This document shows, piece by piece, positions 43,545-54,247 of a stretch of DNA of 64,000 nucleotides. Made by a program: the position numbers and the translations under genes. The DNA lies in NCBI GenBank assembly GCA_009760855.2, contig WPIO01000016.1:5103001-5167000 (forward strand), in the 5' to 3' direction. Source of the DNA: Cristatella mucedo (taxonomy: Eukaryota; Bryozoa; Phylactolaemata; Cristatellidae). Each line of letters opens with the position of its first letter. Position 1 is the stretch's first letter. The notes beneath the pieces were generated by a model. It saw only the letters and a program-made list of their open reading frames with translations, made no database searches and had not been told where the DNA came from.

Positions 43545-45165
43545 ATAACAACAATACACTTGATAAAGCCCCTAGAGAACTAAATCTCTTTCTAGCGCTT
43601 TAAATTTGCTGCAAAGGAAACACGACCAAATTGTGAGAGGTATCATGCTCGATAAACAGCATGAATAACATTGTTAAGGGTGACATGCACAGGGTCGGAA
43701 TGCAAGTGTGGTTAGTGGCAGCTTGCACAGTCAGCACGCATACGCGCAAAAAGGACGAATCGAAGAGATCCACTAGATGCTGTCCTACATAGATGTGTTT
43801 TAATTTCTTTTTAAATGTGGTTAATTCAGGGGATGTTGTGGCGAAAGTCGGAAGTGAGTTCCAGGCTTTGGGAGCATGCGAACTAAGTGCGCGGTCTCCA
43901 AAGGATTTGAGGTTTGTACGTGGCATTGATAAGCTGTTGGACTCCAAAAAGCCGGAGGTGCGATGATTGGCATGGTGGGGAGTAGATTTGATAGGTAGGC
44001 TGGAGCCAAAGAATGAAGTGACCTAAAAGTGAGCGACAAAACCTTGAAATCGATCAGTTGCTTGACTGATAGCCAGTGCAGGTCGGCGAGAAGTGGTGTG
44101 ATGTGGCAACTGCGACGCTCATGACAGACAAGCTAGCTGCGGAGTTTTCACTAGCTGTAATTGCCTGATTGCACATGCCGGTAGGCCAGCAAGCAGTGAG
44201 TTACAGAAGTCAAGACTGGATGTCACAAAGGCATCTAAAAAAGCCCAAATTTTAGCAATGCTATGTAGCAAAGAAAGCAGGCAGACTTGATTGTGGAGCT
44301 GATATGGTCGTCTAACGAGAGGTCACTGTGGAACATGACACCTAGATTTCGTGCAGATTCAACAGATATGCTGGCAGAGCCGATTTTAAGCGTTAGCATT
44401 TATAATTTTTTCTGAATCACACTGGGTTCGCCCATAACGATCAAGTTGGTTGTTATCATCATTCAATGTAGGAAAATTTGCTGCCATCCATGTTCGGATG
44501 CTATCAATACATGCAGCAAGTGAATTGAGAGAATTCGAGGTGCTGGAAGGCTGGGAGGGATCAAAGCAAAGGTACAAATGAGTGTCATCCGCATAGAAGT
44601 GAAAGCCTAGATTGTGCTTGGCAATTGCACCAGCAAGAGGGAGAGTTTAAAACTGTGCAATGAACCGGACCTAGCACGGAGCCCTGAGGTACCCCATATT
44701 TCAGAGGTACCTCGGATGATCCGTGTCCATTCACGTCAATACAGTGGCGTCTCCCACTGAGATAGGACCTGAACCATTGCAGAGCAGTGCCAGTGATGCC
44801 CAGGCGAAATGAGAGGCGCTCTAGAAGAACTTGGTGACCGATAAAATCAAAAGCTGCCGAAAGATCGAGAAAAACAAGCAGAGATACTCTACCGACGTCT
44901 GAATTCCTAAGTAGGTCGTTGTACATCCTAAGCAGTGCTGACTCTGTGGAGTGATTAGCTCTAAAGCCAGACTGGAACTTACTAGCAGGGCTCGAAGTTT
45001 CCATATATGAGTTCAACTGGTCCGCTACGACTCGTTCCAGTGTCTTTGATAGAACAGGTAGAATTGAGACTGAGCGGTAGTTGCTCAAGTTCTCTTGGTC
45101 TAGTGTCGCTTTCTTGAGAAGTGGCCTGACTGCAGCTTTAGGAAATTCCACCAAACCCCTTGCCG
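43545..45165 (-). mobile_element. LINE-A copy with RT, broken
   Basis: The reverse strand holds RT (NYRSVSILPVLSKTLERVVA, LLVFLDLSAAFDFIGHQVLL, YGVPQGSVLGPV), a frameshift just before the YADD box, thumb/C-terminal pieces, 3'UTR and the (ATT)-like tail at 43545. The frameshift (a run changed around GCACAGTTTTAAACTC) is shared with copy 51612-53245. Confidence 0.9.
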
Positions 45166-45169
45166 ACAT

Positions 45170-45730
45170 ACGCCTTCATAAAGCCATCTCCGTTCATAGT
45201 CTTTTCGATCGATACTACCTTTCGCAGGTGGCATAAAAACCAGTGTTAAAAAGCAAAGTACTTTTAGACTAGCAGGCCACAAATATCAACATTGACTCTA
45301 CTCTCAGACCATGTTGTACATCTGCAAAGCAAATTGCGGAGCCCGTATTTTCATCTAGCTATCTAGATTTTCATTTTTCACGGGGGGGGGGGGCGGGCCG
45401 AGCCAGACCTGCAAAATGGCTACGTTGGAGGCAAGAGCCACAAGATTTTCTTGTAAGCGGGGCTTGACCAAATATTAATAGGCAAACTTATCATCTTTAT
45501 TTGAAACGAACATGGAGTGGCCCAGATGGTTGCCCCACAGCCCCCCTCCGTTTAGGAGGGGCTATTTCGCCTCGTGACTCAGTGACTCACCTCGTGACTC
45601 AGCCGCTGCTGCAAAGTATGCTTGTCGTTGAGGACCAAGCGAGTACTTCAAACCAGCAGGATCCTATATCTGCCTGCATGAAGACGGATAGCAGAATTGC
45701 AGCGAAATCAAATGAATCTGAAGGCAGACT
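45170..45730. other. No gene recognised
   Basis: Contains a (G)10 run at 45381 and short open frames without support. Confidence 0.4.
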
Positions 45731-45734
45731 TTAA

Positions 45735-46440
45735 TAGAACCTAACAGACTTTCGTCCAGTTTCCCATGGGCTATTTTTATGAGCGACGACTGAACGAGTG
45801 GTGACCGAGCAGCTATTGCAGCGATTACACCAGCTCTAATCGTCAGGTCTTGCTACCAAGTTCTCTTCTGGATCTAGAGCTAGCCATCACAAAGAAACTT
45901 CTCTGCTTCGCGTTTGCAACGGCCATCCGAACTATGGTGATCATATCAGGACCACTCCGCTGCCTCCGCTCCTCCATATATCAGCAGCATCAGACATTAT
46001 TGATAGCCAAATCCTTCTGGAGCGTCTCGGAACGCGTCTAGGTATCACTTGCAAAGCGCTAAACTGGTTTAGGTCCTGCCGCAGTGAGAAGCGTCTGAGT
46101 GTAGATTCAAATTGAAGAAGGGCATCAGAGGAGTCCTTAAAGATTGGGGTACAGTCGCAGGGTTCGGTCACGGTGTCTCATTCTTGCCACGATCCACGCT
46201 CTTTCCTTCAAGTAAATGTCATCGGTGCAGATAAAGAAACCATGCGGACTTTTATTTTAGCACCGAAGACACTCGCCTCTAACTGACCTCTGAATTTTCT
46301 TAGCTAACAATTGACTTCTCCGACTCGGAGGATTCCGCTTCTGCACGCATCGAAGGCATTTGCACCGGAAATTGGCCTCTAACTTCTAGACGCTTATCGA
46401 TGACAAGACCACCGTAATCCTTACGGGAACCCTAGTGTCA
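45735..46440 (+). mobile_element. Highly decayed RT-bearing LINE relic
   Basis: Phrases of a LINE reverse transcriptase remain (LLERLGTRLGITCKALNWFR and an ERVVTEQL-like start), with stops and frameshifts. Family is unclear; LINE-B or another branch. Confidence 0.55.
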
Positions 46441-46569
46441 CCCTCAATCTACAGTACCTCACTCTCATGATTGGTCATCATCTAGCATGACTCCAGTGAC
46501 GTTTGCGGGTTTTCTGGGCGAGCTACTAAGTATATGTTCTAATTAAGTCGATTTTCGGTTTCCTATTAC

Positions 46570-46864
46570 GAAAGTGGTTGTGGAAACAGGCAAACAAAGC
46601 ACACGATTTATGTTGACAGTGTTTCACGCCGGTGGAGAAATTATGCATATCAGACAAAGACACTGTACACTGGCTGGAATTTTTGAAGAATCTCCTCGCA
46701 GTAGCTAGCTTTGCATCCACGTTGGCGCCCGATTTCTTGTACAGGTGCTTTGTAATTGGAATGACGCACTTGCATTCATAATTCTCAGGTTCAGGCTTCC
46801 TGATTTTGCTGTGAACTTTATGCTGCTTGCCTTTGTCTTTGATGTGGCACGTATCCGGCCGGAC
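46570..46864 (-). CDS. Cysteine-rich exon of an unrecognised gene
   Basis: Reverse strand, one frame is open from just inside a TAA at about 46866 to donor gtaata after 46570. It encodes PDTCHIKDKGKQHKVHSKIR, then ENYECKCVIPITKHLYKKSG, and later CTVSLSDMHNFSTGVKHCQH and CALFACFHNHF. Spaced cysteines and polar loops suggest a secreted or extracellular domain. The acceptor is not certain (tatgtaag before 46864). No family is recognised. Confidence 0.45.
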
Positions 46865-47204
46865 TTACATACATTGAAAAGTACGTGTAGTATGTATTGA
46901 TAGGCCCCCATTCACCCGCAATTCTGGGCTGCAACATAAATTTGTAACAATAATCCACTTTTTGAAGTTTAGAAAAATTATTTAATTTTATTACAACAGA
47001 GAAATTGCAGGAAAAAGGTTTTGTATGTTGAATGCGTTTCGTGGCATTTAAATATTGCAAGACTTGATTCATTATTTGATGGTCATTAGAGAAAGTTTTT
47101 TATTATAATGGCTTCGTTCATTTACTCTTGTTAACATGTGAGACACTATTTTAAGAACTTTTCTATTATTAAGCCAAATAAATAGGAGTATTCATTTTTG
47201 AAGA

Positions 47205-47336
47205 CTGTACACAAAAGCATGAACTTTCCGATTTCCTTGATCCCGTCGACTTCACAGAGAGCTATCTGAAGCAGCTCCGAATTCGGAGGATCCAATGGTG
47301 TAATTATGACCAAGTCGTTGAAATTTGGGATTCATC
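47205..47336 (+). CDS. Possible exon of an unrecognised gene
   Basis: An open stretch encoding ELSDFLDPVDFTESYLKQLR and IRRIQWCNYDQVVEIWDSS ends at a strong donor gtaagt (47337). The start is approximate: the frame is open back to about 47190 and an AG ends at 47191. Residue mix (W, C, Y, D, E) looks protein-like rather than random AT-rich intron. No family is recognised. Confidence 0.35.
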
Positions 47337-47718
47337 GTAAGTAACTATCCTAAAAGTCTGCTGCTTTAACTGTACTTATCTTTATTCAATGTTAATGTTA
47401 TCGCGGAAAGGCCGTGGTATTTCTCTGTCATGTATTACTACTTTAATACTGGTGGAAGCAATTTTGCTTAGCGTTTATATGTCATTCACTGTTAGGCTAA
47501 CCTATCCACCCAGTTGCCACTTCATCATTGCGTTATATTTTTAGCTGATGGTACTAGCATGTTCAGTTCAGTCTAGACACAAATGATTAAAGTGACGAAC
47601 GTAAGGCTGACTCTTTTCTGCACCAAGCATGATTTCGAAGTATGTCTGTCCCGTGTCATTCCGAGGCCGCTAAAGTGCAGATGGCATCAGTACAAGAATA
47701 AAAATTGTCGAACCGTAC

Positions 47719-47807
47719 CTGCATCGGGAAGATTTGGAAGACGAGAATTCAAATCTACGTTGTATTTTAGGAGGTAGCGCCGCCTCCTTCAGTGAGTTTT
47801 CGCGGTC
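47719..47807 (-). CDS. Possible small exon, same strand as 46570-46864
   Basis: Reverse strand: acceptor caaattatcag before 47807 and a consensus donor CAG|gtacgg after 47719, 89 bp open (DRENSLKEAALPPKIQRRFE, then FSSSKSSRC). It may belong to the same gene as the cysteine-rich exon about 1 kb downstream. Short length keeps this speculative. Confidence 0.25.
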
Positions 47808-48239
47808 CTGATAATTTGAAACTATTATTGTATCTGGCTTCCTTCGCCTACCCGGTGACCTACAGAGAGCGCAGCTATCTTTGGCATTTTCGAGAAGTGT
47901 TTTCCGGTTTTTACTCCGGAAGAGCATTCTAGACAGCGCACTCTTTCACGGGAAGGGGATTTGACCACTTGAACTGAAGAATAGAAGTCCTCTCTTCAAT
48001 TTAGCAACGAGTCGGATTGAAACTTAAGTCATAACAGCTGCCTTTGATAAATTTCTCCGATCTTTATTTACGACATCATAGTTTTGCTTTTACTTATGCT
48101 CTCCGCAATCCAATTGAAATATTATTTTCCTAGTTATCAGACAGAAAGTCGTCCATGGTAGTATTTTGGTTTTTTGGAGTTGCAGACTATTTATTTACTG
48201 CGATATAGAGCCCCTCGTCAAGCGCGAAAGGACTAGCGG

Positions 48240-50375
48240 TCACGACGGCGATCGTCGTACCAATTGATCCTAGCAAAGGCAATGTCTGGCTTCTATAAAA
48301 AAAACATTGTGAAATCACAGATGCACAATCCGAAAATGCTGATGTTGACGATCAACAATCTCCTCAATCACTCCCAGTTTAGCTTCTTACCTGATGATCC
48401 CTATGAGGATCTAGCTGATCGCTTCTCTCGATTCTTGGTCCAGATAGACAAGATCGGGAAGTCCGTGCCTAAGATGGCAGCATCGCCTTAGAGTGCTGTC
48501 CCTCAATTCCTTGCACCCCTCAATGTCTACATTCAAGCAGGTCACTAGTGATCTCTCCCTGACGTTTGTATCCCAAACACAGAAGACAACGAGTCTTTTG
48601 GACCCTATTCCACCTGTCCTGCTCCGACGTTGCATTTATCTGCTGCTGCAATGCATAACTAACGTCGTAAATACGTCATTAGCCTCAGGTCATGTCCCAG
48701 CACCGTTCAAAAAGGCTCTAGTCAGGCCACTACTCAAGAAAGCAACACTAGAGCAAGAGAATTTGAGAGTAACTTCCGACCAGTTTCCCTTCTACTGTTT
48801 CTATTAAAGACACTGGAACGAGTCCTGGCTGACCACCTGAACTGACATATTGAACCTTAAAACCTCGATAGTAAGTTCCAGGCTGGTTTAAGAGCCTATC
48901 AGTATACAGAGTCAGCATTACATTACACATTACATTATTGGTTTGGGTGTATAAAGACCTACTTAGGAATGCAGACTTAGGTAGATTATCTCTGCTTGTT
49001 TTGCTCGATCTTTCGGCAGCTTTTGATACTTTCGTTCACCAAGTCCGTCTTGAGTGCCTCTCATTTCGCCTAAGCACTATTGGCACTGCATTGCAATGGT
49101 TCAAGTCCTGTCTCAGTGGGAGACTCCAGAGTATTGATGTGAATGGACAAAGATCATCCGAGGAAACTCTGAAATATGGATTACCTCAGGGCTCTGTGCT
49201 CGGTCCCGTTCTTGTCACGGTTTATACTCTCCCTATTGAAAAAGTGATTGCCAGGCACAATCTAGGCTTTCACTTCTATGCGGATGACACTCATTTGTAC
49301 CTCTGCTTCAATCCCTCCCAGCCCTTGAGCACGTCAAATTCTCCCAACTCCTTTACTGCCTGTGCTGATGACATCCACACATGGATGGTAGCAAAATTTC
49401 TTAAATTGAACGACGATAAACCAAAACCAACGAAATCCAAGTTTGATTCGGAAATTGGAAATGTTAGTGCCCAAATTTGGCTATGCCAGCATATCTCCCG
49501 TTGAATCTGCGCGAGAAATCTAGGTGTCATGTTCCTATGTGACCTTTCGTTAGACGACCACATCAGCTCCACAATTAAGTATGCCTACTTTCAGCTACAT
49601 AAGGTTGCTGAAATTCGGGCTTGTTTAGATAGTGATACCAGATCTAAGTTGGTCCATGCATTTGTGACATCCTGTCTTGCCTTCTGTAACTCACTGCTTG
49701 CTGGCCAACCGGCACGTGCAATCAGGTGCTTACAGCTGGTTCAAAACTCTGCAACTAGGCTTGTCTATCGTGAGCGTCGAAGTTTCCACATCACACCACT
49801 TCTTACCGACCTGCACTGGCTACCAATCAAGCACCGGATCGATTTCAACATTTTGCCGCTCATTTTTAGGTCCCTTCATTCTTTGGCTCCAGCCTACCTA
49901 TCAGATCTAGCCCCCCGGCCAGGCCAAGCATCGTACCACCCGCTTTTTGGAAACTAAATGTTTACCTATACCTCGTACAAACCTCAAATCTTTTGGCGAC
50001 CGTGCATTTAGTTCGCATGCTCCCACAGCCTGGAACTCACTTCCGACGTGCGTCATGACATCCCTAGACTTGACCAAATTTAAAGAAATTAAAAACGCAC
50101 CTATTTATGACAGCATTTAGTGGATCCCTTTAATTCATCCTTTATGTGTTCATGCGTGCTGACACTGTTGCATGCTGCCACTAACCACACTTGCATGCTG
50201 ACCCTGTGCATGTCACCCCTAACCATGTTATTCATGTTGTTTATCAAGCATGATACCACTCACCACCGTTAGATCGTGTTTCCTTTGCAGCAAAGAATGT
50301 AAAGCACCTAGAAACAGTTTGAGTTTTTTGAGGGTGCTGTATCAAGTGTACTACTATTATTATTATTACCTTAAG
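48240..50375 (+). mobile_element. LINE-A copy, subfamily with KPTKSKFDSEIG lesion
   Basis: Starts in the linker between endonuclease and RT (QMHNPKMLMLTINNLLNHSQ) and carries most of RT with GLPQGSVLGPVLV and FYADDTHLYLC (YADD near 49277), the C-terminal part, 3'UTR and an (ATT)n tail. Several frameshifts. A block reading KPTKSKFDSEIGN replaces the usual MGKPSVIQ region and breaks the frame. An ACATTACACATTACATTATT insert lies near 48920. Confidence 0.93.
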
Positions 50376-50379
50376 AGGA

Positions 50380-50910
50380 TCGATCGTAGGACCAATAGTG
50401 CAGCGGTCACGGGATAGCTTCCTGCTCGAATCGAGATCCTTTCGTTCGGGCACCGTTCCCGCCGGCGGACGGCTTTTGCTACTCCGTTATTTGAAATACA
50501 GATGCGGTAGTGGCACACGCGCCTAGGTTCGTGACCTGTGGTTTATGATCTGAGGTTCATGATCCGAGGTTCAAGACTAGTGAGTGCAGAAGCAGCAGCC
50601 ACGCAGCTACTGAGTCCACGATCGACCTTGAAACGATAGCCCTTGAAAGCGTAGGTCTGTTTTCGCAAACTAATCCTGACTAGGTCGCCCGTTATTCGGT
50701 TCGTCACATCCACTTAACTCTTGCTTGTGCTGTGGTGCAGTCGAGCATGTGTTCAACAATCACGGCAACGTAGTAAAGTCGCCCTCTCGTAAAGTGATTA
50801 TCTCTGCTTTCTTGCCGAGTTATTGTGCCTCGAACAATAGCATCAGCTCGCGGCCTCCTATATAGAGCGCTCGTTGTGGGTTGACGGCGCTGTAAGCTGT
50901 CAGGGAGGCA
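50380..50910. other. No element recognised
   Basis: A few short repeats (gttcatgatc/gaggttcatg at 50550-50575) and open frames continuing from the exon 50916-51126, not interpretable. Confidence 0.35.
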
Positions 50911-50915
50911 GTCAC

Positions 50916-51126
50916 CTGGCTTCGAAAGCAGCCCAAACGACGGAGTGCGCACGAAACCAGACGACGGCCGTTTATAGGAAGCTCGCACCGCTTCGTAAAA
51001 GTGAACCAGGTAATTCGCATGCTTAGAGTCGATTGAACGGAAGCGTTGAAGGGATACGTTCTCCGGCCGAACGTCTTTGAAATAATAGCTCCGACGCTGA
51101 TCAGATGGCAGGCATCTTCCAAGGCG
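50916..51126 (-). CDS. Exon of an unrecognised gene
   Basis: Reverse strand: acceptor tgtattacgcag before 51126 and donor gtgact after 50916; 211 bp, phase 0 to 1. The peptide LPSDQRRSYYFKDVRPENVS, then LQRFRSIDSKHANYLVHFYE and AVRASYKRPSSGFVRTPSFG has normal amino-acid balance and is unrelated to the LINEs on both sides. The frame can also be read on past the donor to about 50704, so the donor is likely but not proven. Confidence 0.48.
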
Positions 51127-51129
51127 CTG

Positions 51130-51605
51130 CGTAATACATTTTCATTGGATTAATAGCGTGCCTAAGCGGTAAGTGAGAATCGTGGCGATATCTTGTCGCT
51201 GATTCGGCTTCATCACCAACTAGCTTTAAACGGAAAGCGAGACGCGAGCAGTGGCCAACACTCGAAAAGGCTTAGCCGCCATTTCCATCATTCGTCACCT
51301 TCGGATGGACCGAGCCACAGCCGGGGCGAAGCTAGAGATAGAATAGGTTCTTTCGTCAGAAAACGGAGTAAACTCTGTAGAACATCGACACCCGGCCGCC
51401 AGACGCTAGCGTCCCTGTTGACCTCATTGACCTCTTTGTGCACAGGACGTCAGGCTCATTTGCCCTTCCCCCACTTCGGTAGAGCTGATAGATTAATGAT
51501 AAATTGAAGGATCGAGGCTGTGGCACTCGCCTTCAGTTCTCCTCTTCCGACGAGCTATCATGGGGGGTTGGGTTGGGGTGGGGTAGAAGAATGAGTCCCT
51601 AGAGA
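51130..51605. other. No gene recognised
   Basis: Between the exon at 50916-51126 (-) and the next LINE; only a G-rich run (51561-51588) stands out. Confidence 0.4.
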
Positions 51606-51611
51606 GAAAGC

Positions 51612-53245
51612 TGTCGTCAGGACACTTCTCAAGAAAGCTACACTTGACCGAGAGAACTTGAGCAACTACCGCCCAGTCTCTCCTCTACCATTCTTATCAA
51701 AGAAACTGTAATGAGTCGTGGCGGATCAGCTGAACTCATATATTGAAACTTCCAACCTTGCTAGTAATTTCTAGTCTGGCTTTAGAGCTAATCACTCAAC
51801 ACAATCAGCACTGCTTAAGGTGTACAACGACCTACTTAGGAATCCAGACATAGGTAGGGTGTCTCTGCTTGTTTTGCTCTATCTTTCGGTAGCTTTTGAC
51901 GCTACCGATCACAAAGTACTTCTAGAGTGCTTCACATCTCGCCTGGGCATTACTGGCACTGCTCTGCAATGGTTCAGGTCCTAGCTCAGTGGGAGTATCT
52001 ACTGTATTGACGTGAATGGACACAGATCATCCGAGGTACCTCTGAAATATGGGGTTCCTCAGGGCTCCGTGCTAGGTCCGGTTCTTTGCACAGTTTTAAA
52101 CTCTCCCTCTTGCTGGTGCAATTGCCAAGCACAATCTAGGCTTTCACTTCTATGCGGATGACACTCATTTGTACCTTTGCTTTGATCCCTCCCAGCCTTC
52201 CAGCACCTCGAATTCTCTCAATTTTACTTGCTGCATGTATTGATGGCATCAGCACATGGATGGCAGCAAATTTTCTTAAACTAAACGATGATAAAACCAA
52301 CTTACTAGTTATGGGCAAACCCAATGTGATTCAGAAATTCGAAATGCTGACACTCAAAACTGACTCTGCCAGCATATCTCCTGCTGAATCAGCTCGAAAT
52401 CTAGGAGTCATGTTCCGCAGTGACCTCTCGTTAGACGACCATATCAGCTCCACAATCAAGTCTGCCTGCTTTCAGCTACATAGCATTACTAAAATTCGGG
52501 CTTATTTAGATAAGGATATCACGTCTAAGTTGGTCCATGCCTTTGTGACATCCCGTCTTAACTTCTGTAACTCACTGCTTGCTGGTCTACCGGCATGTGC
52601 AATCAGGCGATTACAGCTGGTGCAAAACTCCGAAGTTAGGCTTGTCTGTCATGAGCGTCGCAGTTGCCACATCACACCACTTCTCGCCGACCTGCACTGG
52701 CTACCAGTCAAGCAACAGATCGACTTCACAAAGTTTTGTCGCTCACTTTTAGGTCACTTCATTCTTTGGCTTCAGCCTATCTCTCAGATCTACTTCCCCA
52801 CCAGGCCAAGCATTGTACCACTCGCTTTTCGGAATCAAACAGTTTGCCAATACCTCGTACAAACCTCAAATTCTTTAGAGACCGTGCATTTAGTTCGTAT
52901 GCCCCCCAAGCCTGGAACTCGCTCCCGACTTGCGTCATAACATCCCCTGACTTTACCACATTTAAAAAGACCTTGAAAACACACCTATTGATGACCGCAT
53001 TTAGTAGGTCCCTGTGATTCGTCCTTCATGCGCTTATTCGTGCTGAAACTGTACATGCTGCCACTAAACACATTTGCATGCTGACCCTGTGCATGTTATC
53101 CCTAACCATGTTATTCATGTTGTTTATCAAGCATGATATTGCTCACCATTAAATCGCGTTTCCCTTTTCAGAAAATTTAAAGCGCCTAGAAAGAGATTGA
53201 GTTCTCTGAGGGAGCTTTATAAAGTGCATTATTCTTATTATTATT
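51612..53245 (+). mobile_element. LINE-A copy with RT, broken
   Basis: Runs from the RT start (NYRPVSPLPFLS-like) through YGVPQGSVLGPVLCTV, a frameshift shared with copy 43545-45165, YADDTHLYLCFDPSQPSS, and the C-terminal part to the 3'UTR and (ATT) tail. A TAG lies in the RSYLSG region (about 51983). Confidence 0.93.
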
Positions 53246-53249
53246 ATTA

Positions 53250-54055
53250 TAATCCTGCCTACAATCATGGCTGCGTGCATCGTAGTTAATACGTGGCCAT
53301 CATGTTTCCTATTGTTAAAAATATTCACAGGCTTCATTAGCCGGGTAGTTAGCTGCAAGCACTGACCAAGCAAGGCTCAATTCAATATATGCCTAGTTAT
53401 GGAAACCATACACATGCCTCTGATTTTGATATGCAGTGACTCGCATTAGGCTTTCCTGACACAATCTTCTATTAAATTAATATTGAGGCATTACAACATT
53501 TAATAAAATTAAGTGCATGCGAGAAAGCCGGAGAAGCCGCTGCTATGATTCTGCAGTGAAGGTTGATTAGCACGTGGCCACGACGAACTGCAGCGTCCGT
53601 CGTTCCGCTCCAGCAACCACCCAAACATTCACATCGTCAATATTTGATGTTGGATTACGCTGGCACGAGAATTTTTAAAGTACGCGTGACCGACTTCGTG
53701 CTTATCAGTTTTGGTCATTCGCAGTTTTTTTCAGAACCCTGGTTGCAATCTCTTGATCGTTGAGAAATTCCCTCTTAGGTTGTCTTCGGCTGTCTTCTTT
53801 AAAACTGCTCGTTAAAGACTGCTCTTTTCTCGTTAGCAGCCCACAGTGACGATTGCATTGGTTACTAGTGGAGCAGTTGTCTCTGGAGACTTGTTTGGTA
53901 GTGGGTTCGATGATGCTGCTGCTGCCCTATTAGTTGGTGCCTAACATGTACACCTAATTAAAAACTTTCTAAAGTGAAGCTTCTAGCCGAACAACTGATG
54001 GTCGATATACTAATATTGCTTCTAGATGGAATTAACAAGCATGCGGTAACGTTTT
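53250..54055. other. No element recognised
   Basis: AT-rich sequence upstream of the exon at 54059-54202; no LINE or SINE similarity was seen. Confidence 0.4.
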
Positions 54056-54058
54056 TAG

Positions 54059-54202
54059 ACGACAATGTCGCAAACGGATGGTGGTGAAATACATCCTCGT
54101 AAAGTCCAATGCTGTGTAACCCCGAGTCCGACAGAGTCGTCACAGTTTGAGAAAGCAAAGGAAATCACATGTTCGGACATCAAACGCAGTGGATCTACAA
54201 AA
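54059..54202 (+). CDS. Exon of an unrecognised gene (phase 0-0)
   Basis: Acceptor aacgtttttag ends at 54058 and a perfect donor gtaagt starts at 54203, giving exactly 48 codons. The peptide (MSQTDGGEIHPRKVQCCVTP, then SSQFEKAKEITCSDIKRSGS) is polar with paired Cys. It lies just left of the long - strand LINE-A copy. The exon at 60923-61177 has the same strand and phase, so the two may belong to one gene with a LINE-filled intron. Confidence 0.45.
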
Positions 54203-54247
54203 GTAAGTGATAACAATTTGGCAGACTGCAACCTTTCGGTTTATGGT

